A DNA stretch of 64,000 bases from Zizania palustris (Eukaryota > Streptophyta > Magnoliopsida > Poales > Poaceae): positions 29,728,778-29,792,777 of the forward strand of contig JAAALK010000080.1 in assembly GCA_019279435.1 (NCBI GenBank), given 5' to 3'. The position numbers and the translations under genes are program-made. Position 1 is the first letter of the stretch; each line of letters starts with the position of its first letter. The notes under the pieces were generated by a model, which was not told the origin of the DNA, made no database searches, and saw only the letters and a program-made list of their open reading frames with translations. Positions 56,538 through 64,000 of the stretch are shown here, piece after piece.

Positions 56538-58744
56538 TTATGGAACATGGTGAACACCGCGAGGAGCAAAACCTCTCTGAGAAGTACGAGGAGCCTCGAA
56601 AATAGGACGAAAGTAAAACTCAGACTCATGCATACCTAAAGATGGGTAGTGCATGTTCTGGAACCTCATCGCCTGAGAGCGTCGCTCATCCTTGATGCGA
56701 CAAAAACAGAACCCAACCAGATGACCCACCCTCTGACAGTAGGAACAATTAAAAACTCTCCTAGGGGCACTCTCATGGGCCATAGGAGCAATCCTCACAG
56801 GCTCCTTGGGCTTCTGCTGAGTGGTTTTCTTGGGAGGGATTTTCTTGGCAGGAGGAGTGGTTTTCTTTGGAGTCTGGGTAGGCTTTTTGGCTGATGGAGT
56901 GTCTAACAGAGCTCTCTCTTTCTCTAAGGTAGTGGGTGAGGTAAAAACAGTTTTGTTCTCACTGTCTGAAGGAATCCTCTCAAAACCCAATCCCAGAGCT
57001 AACCCTGCTCTGTCAGCACACATCTTGGTTTTGGCCAAGAGCAAGTCCATCCTACCCTTTCCCTCAGATATTCATTTTCAGTCATGAGGTTCTCAGCTCG
57101 CTCTCTAATAGTGCCTAGTTGGTCCTTAAGGGTTATGCATGTGTCACACACAGGTTGCACATCCTTAGAACTACCGACCCACTCCAATCTAGCCTCTAAA
57201 TCCTAAATATGCTTATCCCGTAAATTAATGCTCTCACGTAATAAGGGGCAGTTCATGCATTCATTTAAAACATGAGGACTAGAATCCACCAACAAAAGCC
57301 GCTTCTGTGCAGTCTCAAGCTCAAAAAGAGTTTGAGCATGCACAGAACGCAGCTGAGCAAGCTCTCCCATGAAAACATTGCAAGATTCACATTCAGCATC
57401 ATTAACTCTAGACTTAAGCATGGCATAATCAGTAGAAATAGATTCTAGCCTAAGTCTAAGGTCTTTTCTATCTCTAGCGGCTTCCACAAGTAATCTATCC
57501 TGACCAAGAATTACTTCATTCAGTTCATCTAATTTAATTGAAAGCTGGTCATAGGATAGTGGTACCTCAAATGAGTCAAGCTCATCGCCGTTGTGATCGC
57601 TGTCGGCCATGAAGCAAAGGCCGGTGAAATCTCATCCCTTCTTGTCCTTCTTCTCCTCCTTCCTTGGTGACTCCTCCTCCTCAGAGCTCGACTCCTCAGT
57701 TTAGGAAGTGTAGATGTCGCTAAGAGCAGCAACAAACGCTCTGGAAGCGGCTTTGGCTACTCTCTTAGCCACCTTGCCGCGCTTGCCCTTCACAAAAGGC
57801 TTCCTCTCCTTTTTGTAGTATTTGGGGCGCTCACTCTCATCTCTCTTCTTGAGTTTTGGGCAATTGGCCTTGATGTGAGAAGTGTCACCACACTCAAAAC
57901 AACCACTAAAACCACCTCTCCTTTGATCCCGTCTCTCATGGTGAAAATGGGTGAACCTTATGGCAATGAGAGCAAGCTTATCATCATCCAGAGTATCCAC
58001 CTGCTCCTTAGTGATGGAGACCAGGGAGGACAAAGCAAAACCATCTACAAAAACACAGGTGCCTGATGTGCTTGGTTCTGTAGTGGTGCCACGGCTAGTG
58101 CTAGAAACTAGTGCCAATGGTTGTGGCAAGGAGTTCCTATGCACTGCAAGAGATGCCTTGGCAATCTCCATGGACTTCAGCTTGCTGAAGAGCTCATCAC
58201 AGGTCAATGTGTCATAACCTGTAGATTCCTCAATGCTGGATATCTTCACTTCCCATATGCTACGATCAAGAGCATAGAGAAGCTTGATAGCCCTATCATG
58301 ATCATTGTAAGCAAGCATCCCGTTGGACCGCAAGTTACTCACTATCACATCAAAGCGAGAAAACATGGCATTTATAGATTCACCAGGTGCCTGCACAAAC
58401 AACTGATACTATTGATTGTATGTGCTTTGGCGCCTGACCTTAATCTGTGTAGAGCCCTCGTGAAAAATAGTGAGTGTAGTCCAAATTTCCCTAGCTGTCC
58501 TAAGGTGCTGCACCCTATCAAACTCACTTCTACTCAAACCAATGAACAATATATTTCTTGCCTTGGAGTTGGCATTATACTGATCCTTCTCTGTTTGAGA
58601 GGTGCGAGTTTCAGGGATGGAGTATTGTGAGTCCACAATCTCCCAAATTGCATTTCCTTGGCTTAACAAGTAAGCCTACATGCGCACCTTCCAGTATGCA
58701 AAATCTGTCTCATCGAACAGAGATATTTTACTAACTCTGTCCAT
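56538..58744 (-). pseudogene. Element C gag, broken
   Basis: Starts at the ATG 58744-58742 (MDRVSKISLF). It has a UBN2-type capsid region, an intact zinc knuckle CFECGDTSHIKANC near 57885, a Ser/Glu-rich linker, a coiled coil and a Pro/Lys-rich tail. Stops occur near 58675 (Glu to TAG), near 58405 (shared with A), near 57705 and near 57633. A deletion of about 25 bases near 57068 relative to A shifts the frame. Confidence 0.87.
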
Positions 58745-58791
58745 GTCGCCAACAAATCACAAAACCGGTTAAGGTCAACTGGTGATCTTAA

Positions 58792-58806
58792 CCCGCTCTG
58801 ATACTA
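58792..58806 (-). other. Element C primer binding site (one mismatch)
   Basis: The minus strand reads TAGTATCAGAGCGGG, the same initiator-Met site as element A with one change (TGG to TAG), two bases inside the LTR. The mutation probably arose after insertion. Confidence 0.85.
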
Positions 58807-58808
58807 AT

Positions 58809-60905
58809 TGTTGGACCGAAAACGGCGACCAGAGGGGGGGGTGAATGGGAGCTTTTAAAATTTCAGACTAAAAATAGCCTTCTGTTTTACTTCTGTCTTC
58901 TGCGGAACAGGCTTCGAACACAGCCTTCGAAGTTCTGGTTCGGAGGTATTTCATTGCTCCGAAATCAGGCTTCGCAAGGAGCAAAAGTTTGAAGCCAAGA
59001 AGACTTCGTTCCATCCACAACCCCGAAAACTCAGCTCTGCTAAGTCAGTCCAGGCTCCGCACACAGGGTGCCTTCGAGCAGGCTTTGCACTTCACCCTTC
59101 GCAAGAGCAGACTTCCCTCTGCGGACTTCGACCAAATACTCAGCGACAGCAACTAGTGCTGGGCTTCGTACTTCGAAGGTCTAAATGCACACTGAACACA
59201 CTTCGCCGAGAACTTCGACAAGGGAAGGAAACATGCTTCGAATAGTGCTTCGCTAGTAATTAGAGAGGTCTAGCCTTCAGTTTACACAGAGCGAACAAAC
59301 ACTTTTAAAAACACACTTCACCCAGACAGGCTTCTCACACACCTCTCCAGAAAAGATCCAGAGCACAGACTCAACCCAGAAGAAGGTGGTGCACAGAGAA
59401 ATCAAAACATGAAGTGCAACACACGGTACAAGTTCAAGCAGTGAAAGAAGAACAGAATTAAAACTTCATTGCATGAACAGGGAACACAAAATGAACTCAC
59501 AGACCGAATACAACGTGTGTGGCGGCTAGCACAGGAGCTCAAAAATGACTGCTCAAAGTTTTGATGTGACCTAGCCAGCCTCCACTATTTATAGGCATTA
59601 TTCAGCTCTGTCAATAGACTACTTTACCCCTAGGGTTTACACCGGTTTTGTCTCATCGGAACAGGGGGGACAAGTGGTAGTCTACTTTATTTGGAGGCTT
59701 CTTTTGTCAGCTTCGCAGAGGGGACAACACCAGCTTTTGCAGAGCAGACGCTGTCAGCCTTTGTAGTTTTGGACCCTTCTGAAGCCCCTCTTCGCACACG
59801 AGGGGTGAGGTAGCTTCGGTGAGAAGCCTTGAGCCTGATGGCCTTCGCTTTACCAAAGTCAGCCTTCGATAAGTGACGGTTTTGAGCCGAAGACGTCAAA
59901 GCCCTTGGGCCTTCGCACCAACACCTTTGGAGTGGACCACCACGGCTTCGCGGCTTCTCCCAGCTTGAACTCCGTCAGTCCATGTACCGAAGCCATGCAT
60001 GGCCAAAGTACCTCAAGTCAGCCTCACTTCGGAGCCAGCCTCACTCTGAAGTCAGCTTCACTCCGAAGCCAGCCTCACTCCAAAGTCAGCTTCACTCCAA
60101 AGCTAGCCTCACTCCGAAGCCCCACCTTCGTAGAACCACCCTTCAAATTCCCTCCTTCGTCCAAGGCCTTTGCATGAAGCATTCCATGAGCACTTCGTTG
60201 TAGTGTCTCTCCCTGAGCACACTCCTCTACGATCCTCACCCGGACCATGCCTTCGATGCATCTCGACTTCTAAGACCTTCGTCGGGTATACCTTCGAGTG
60301 TATCCCTCCGGAGCACACTTCGAACACCTTGCCTCATTGCTGAGGACTTGATCCACCATACTCCGAAGTCACTCCACTCGGAGTACCCTTCGAAGTGCCT
60401 CGCTTGTGAGTACTTCGTCTCGGAGTACCTTCACCCGGAGTCATACTCCACACTTACTGCCTTCTCCTGGCGCACCTCAACCCGAGGTCTGACCTCGACC
60501 CCTTCGTAGCCTTCGTGACGGAGCTCCCTGCTCCCCTGACATCAAGCCTCCCGCTTGACCCAGGTTCACCTGCTGCGAACCGTCTGTCACCTCTGAAGTC
60601 ACCTGCGCACCACAGACAAGCAGACAAGTGTATCTAGTACCCCGAAGACCTCTCCGGGTAAACAACCTTCGGCACACACTCCGGTGTACCGCCCAAAGTA
60701 CCGAGACCCTTCAGTACAACCATGTCATTGTGTACTGTCGGGCCCCTCCGACAGGCACACTCCGCTGCAACAGCTGCAGCAACCAGGCCCACTGAACCCT
60801 TCGGTGAAACCACCTCCGAACCCCTTCGGAGGGACCCCTTCGAATCAGAGGGTAAAATCTGTCAATCACTCATCACAGACTCCGAAACCAACACTTGGTT
60901 TCTCA
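58809..60905 (-). repeat. Element C 5' LTR
   Basis: A 2097-bp LTR matching 46708-48767. Near 60050-60115 it has an extra tandem copy of a ~34-bp CTCACTC(C/T)(G/A)AAG(T/C)CAGC unit relative to the 3' LTR, which accounts for most of the length difference. One clean palindrome lies near 60810. It ends in GGTTTCTCA at 60905, followed by GTTCT. Confidence 0.92.
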
Positions 60906-60910
60906 GTTCT

Positions 60911-61499
60911 CATTCTTCAGCTTCAAAATAAGGTCATGAACATACTGAAAAGTCTAATCCTTAGACTCTAGAAAGTAAACCCACGAGAATCGAGAAAAAT
61001 CGTCAACTATCACAAGGGTGTACCACTTCCCACCGACTGAGCATACTCGAGCTGGACCTACTGTATCCATGTGTAGCAGCTCTCCCGGGTACGAAGTCAT
61101 CACGTGATTCACAGGTGCGTGAGAAGCGGCAACCATTTTCCCATGACGACATGGATGGCAAACTAGATTCTTCTTCATCTTAAGCTTAGGCAATCCTTAG
61201 ATAAGATCCATAGAACTCAATCTGACAAGCAAATCAAAGCTCAAATGGCCTAACCTCCAAAGCCACTTCCAGAGCTTAAATGAGAATCCGACCATCAGAC
61301 AACGAGAAGGGCCAGAAGAACTAGAGAAATAAATACGAAATATCTTACCGAAAGGTACGATCCGACAAACTAAAGATCCTCTAGAATCAACAACAGAAGA
61401 CATGCCCTTCTTAAATCGAACCTCTAAACCATCCTCAAGAAGTTGCGAAACAGAAATTAAATTAAAATTCAAGTTTCCGACCAAAGAAACATTCTTCAA
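60911..61499 (-). pseudogene. Element B integrase N-terminal part and pre-integrase region
   Basis: Continuation of element B pol on the far side of element C. From the left: DFSRFSWVYFLESKD with a stop at about 60958, HMDTVGPARVCSVGGKWY, CHPCRHGKMV, a stop near 61197, then LWKWLWRLGHLSFDLLVRL (the first zinc-finger His is changed to Leu relative to KWHRRLGH) and LKNVSLVGNLNFNLISVSQL. The Asp-Ser-Gly protease motif expected just upstream is absent. Confidence 0.82.
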
Positions 61500-61504
61500 A
61501 GAGT

Positions 61505-63990
61505 GGAAGCAAACGGTCCGGCACTAGGTTTAGCAAAAGAGCTAAACCAGTGATGAGCCATCTGCTCGTAAGTCAGAAAGAAGAAGGAATCATATGAGTC
61601 TGGACCAAAACGCGGCTCAAAGCGCGATCCTCTATTCTGCCTAAAATCTCGGCCACGAGGTCCAAAGCCGTAACCAAAATGACCTAGAGCTCTACCGGAA
61701 TGAAAACCACCCTCCAGAGAACGATCATGAAAATCGTCTCCTCTACCACCACCTACACGACGTGGCCTGGCCTCTAGCCTCTCTCTACGTCGAGGAACTC
61801 TCTGTCTACCACCCTGCTGGTAGAACTGCTCCTGCCCACCTCGAGCTCTCTCTGCTCATTCAACCCGCTTCCTCCTGAAGCAAAACTCCTCAAGATGTCC
61901 GTCTCTCTGACAAAACTCACAGTGATAGGTAGGCTTCTTAGGATGTGGTTGAGGCTTGGAATTCTTAGGCTTGGTGGTGTTGGGTGTAGCATCTTTGGTG
62001 TGAGAGGGTCCAGGTAAAGAATCAAGAGAAGTGTGGAGAGGTTTAGGCTTTGGAACCCAGATTTGCTTCTTAGGTGGAGCTTTAGGTTGTTCTTGGAACA
62101 CTCCATCCTTGGGCTGACTATCCTTAAAGGACTCAGTGGAGTGAGTCTTGGGATATCTCTGTTCAGGAGTTATCTTACTCCACTCCACTGCTCGGCTAAT
62201 GGCACTCTCAAAATCAGCCTTGATATAGGTGTAACCTACCCCAAACCCATCCTGTCTCTTGAACTGCTGGATCATCATGCCGAGCTGTGGCTCTCTGGCA
62301 CTAATCCAACTCAGGATCTGAGGAAGGTAAAAATTCTCGTTCTGAACATCAGCTAGCTCCTCTCTCAAAGAAGCTAACACCTCCACCTGAGACAAGCAGA
62401 TCTCACACTCTCTATCAACTTCGATAGACTTGTCAACTTTTAGCTTGATCAACTCCAATCTGAGGGACAGACAGTTCTAACAAACAGTGGGTGGAACTGA
62501 CAAGGTCTCAAGCTCTAGCTTAGTCTGCTCCAACTCAGCTCTCACTCCAGCTAACTCGCCCAACTGCTCATCACTCTTGGCTCTCATCTCAGCTATACTA
62601 GCTAAATGAGATGGACAGTCTACACAAGATACGACGACAGTGGCATGAGCATTTTTTAGCTCCAACTGAGCGCTTTCAAGCTCAGTGGCCATAGCGTCTC
62701 TCTCATCTACTCTCTCTGTGTACCTGGACTTAAGAGTCATCAGGTCACACAACAACACCTCACAGTTAGGGCACTCCCTACTATCACCCAAGCAAGGGGA
62801 AGACGACAAACTCTCAATCTTGCCATTCGCCATGGCAAGCTCACTCTCAAGCTCATCTATCCTCTTCTTAGCCCCTCTAAGCAGTTTCTCCCAATATTTC
62901 AACTCCTGATGATTCTGTTCTAGTAAATTAACAACTTCTTGTTCATAGGAGGATACCTTTTCGTCGTCGTCATCGTCGGAGTCATCGGAGGAGCCCTTTT
63001 TTCCATATCCCCAAGAGCCACTGAATAGAAGCTCTTGCGGGGTCTTTGGCTATGACGTGAGCGACTCTTCAGCTTGTCCCTGAAGGCCATGAAGCAGAGG
63101 CCCGCCGGATCGTCCCTGTCCTTCCCCTTCCTAATCACGATCTCTTCATCACTTGAACTTGAAGATGAGGAGGAAGACGCAGATCTCTTGGAGTAGCTTT
63201 TCTCCATCTCAGTGAAGAAGGCCTTGTCTTGTTTCTTGTTCTCACGCCTGTAGTCCTTCAGAGCCTTTCGAAAGAATCTTGTCTTGGGCTCTCCCTTCAT
63301 GGAAGTGGAGTTGTCGTACTTGCCGAAGTCGTAGGAGTTGCCGTCGGTTCCCTTCTTGTAATTCTTCTGCTTGGGGCAATCGGCGATGAAATGACCTAGA
63401 TCACCACACTCGAAACATCTGGATTTTGTGTCGTGTCTCTTAAGCATTCGTTTATCATAGACACGTCGCACCCGGTTGTTAAACAAACACATATCATCAT
63501 CTCCTAGCGAATCAAGTTGTTCCTCAGAGATAGACATCAAAGAGAATGCAGTACAACTCAAGGCAGTAGGATCAGCAGACAGTGTCGCAAGGGCCAGAGT
63601 TTTTGAGACAGAACCAGTGAGATTTGATCTCAACTGGATATCGACCTCTGAGGCCTTGAGCTTACTAAAAAGCTCTGTGACAGTCAAGGTATCATAGGAA
63701 GCGCTCTCAACAATAGTGGAAACCTTGATCTCCCAGATCTTAGGGTCCAAAGTATGTAGAACATTGAGCGCTTATTCATGATCTGAGACCAGTTGATCAC
63801 GCTCAGCCTTGTTGACCCGAAGCTTGTTAATGATCGATTGAAAACAACCAAACAAAGCCTCAATAGTCTCACCCGGCTTCTGTGATAAATTTTCATACTC
63901 ACGCCGGTAGGTCTGATAGAGCCTAGCCTTGACCTGAGCTGTCCCCTCATGGTGTGCCTGGAGAGTAGCCCAGATCTCTCGAGCAGTGGT
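61505..63990 (-). pseudogene. Element B gag, broken, 5' end near window edge
   Basis: Sirevirus-type gag in pieces. The UBN2-like capsid part near 63690-63990 includes DPKIWEIKVSTI and a stop near 63773. A zinc knuckle CFECGDLGHFIADC lies near 63390-63430. A Ser-rich linker with SSSSSSSSDEE sits near 63150. A long coiled coil (61900-62900) has a break near 62470. An Arg/Gly-rich tail with HHWFSSFAKPSAGP near 61535 ends where the protease should begin. The start codon should be just beyond the window. Confidence 0.82.
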
Positions 63991-64000
63991 GAGATGGCTA

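Larger units (their letters stand above)
46708..60905 (-). mobile_element. Element C, Sirevirus-like copia, same family as A, with nested solo LTR
   Basis: A 14.2-kb insertion (about 10.9 kb without the nested LTR) flanked by the 5-bp duplication GTTCT (46703-46707; 60906-60910). LTRs are 46708-48767 and 58809-60905. Layout matches element A: PBS, gag, pol, multiple polypurine tracts. It sits in the integrase of element B. Coding frames are broken. Confidence 0.93.
41199..64000 (-). mobile_element. Element B, Sirevirus-like copia, split by element C, open at window end
   Basis: Minus-strand copia element. Its 3' LTR is 41199-42876 and its internal region is 42877-46707 plus 60911-64000. Element C sits in its integrase, between the first catalytic Asp region and the SDNGSEFKN motif. 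Integrase coding resumes exactly across the GTTCT duplication (46703-46707; 60906-60910). The 5' LTR lies beyond the window. Confidence 0.9.

Overview
The window is nuclear plant DNA, almost certainly from a grass (Poaceae, probably panicoid; species not determined). It contains Sirevirus-type Ty1/copia elements, Tekay/Del-type Ty3/gypsy elements with chromodomains, a CACTA element with the grass subterminal motif TTTGCCGAGTG, hAT, PIF/Harbinger and Mutator-like elements, and spliceosomal introns. Nearly everything is transposable-element sequence. I support one intact host gene.

Layout. 1-9734: Sirevirus-like copia element A, minus strand (3' LTR cut by the window start, pol, gag, PBS, 5' LTR). 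A sits in the gag region of a plus-strand Tekay/Del-type gypsy element E (9735-17054; broken gag-pol with chromodomain, 3.4-kb 3' LTR). 17055-20005: relics plus a complete hAT element with an 8-bp target duplication (17576-19179). 20006-20421: gypsy LTR fragment joined abruptly to a 5'-truncated plus-strand copia element D (about 20422-28840). D is interrupted by a non-autonomous CACTA element (20930-23225, duplication CAC) and a Ds-like hAT element (24977-27281, duplication TCAACCAG).

28841-35207 is the only host-gene island: a two-exon minus-strand gene for a 345-residue FHA-domain protein (exons 34517-35084 and 29620-30089). Its 4.4-kb intron holds a Tourist-like MITE and a 3.4-kb PIF/Harbinger element with an intact three-exon, 480-residue Myb/SANT-like ORF1 but no visible transposase. 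A Mutator-like element (35208-39082) with about 78-bp terminal inverted repeats begins only 123 bp upstream of the FHA start codon.

39083-41198 holds an LTR-like relic and unassigned sequence. 41199-64000 is a three-level nest: element B (Sirevirus-like, minus, running off the right edge) contains element C (46708-60905, same family as A, duplication GTTCT), which contains a 3242-bp gypsy solo LTR (49446-52687, duplication CTATC).

The genes do not form a pathway. Every retroelement reading frame seen is damaged by stops, frameshifts, or lost protease residues. The most unusual observations are: (1) a possible spliced mini-gene inside the Tekay-type LTRs, with conserved peptide, GC donor and phase in two diverged copies; (2) a homologous ~500-bp tandem repeat in both the CACTA and the hAT element nested in D; (3) a gag stop codon shared by elements A and C; (4) the transposon-crowded FHA gene.
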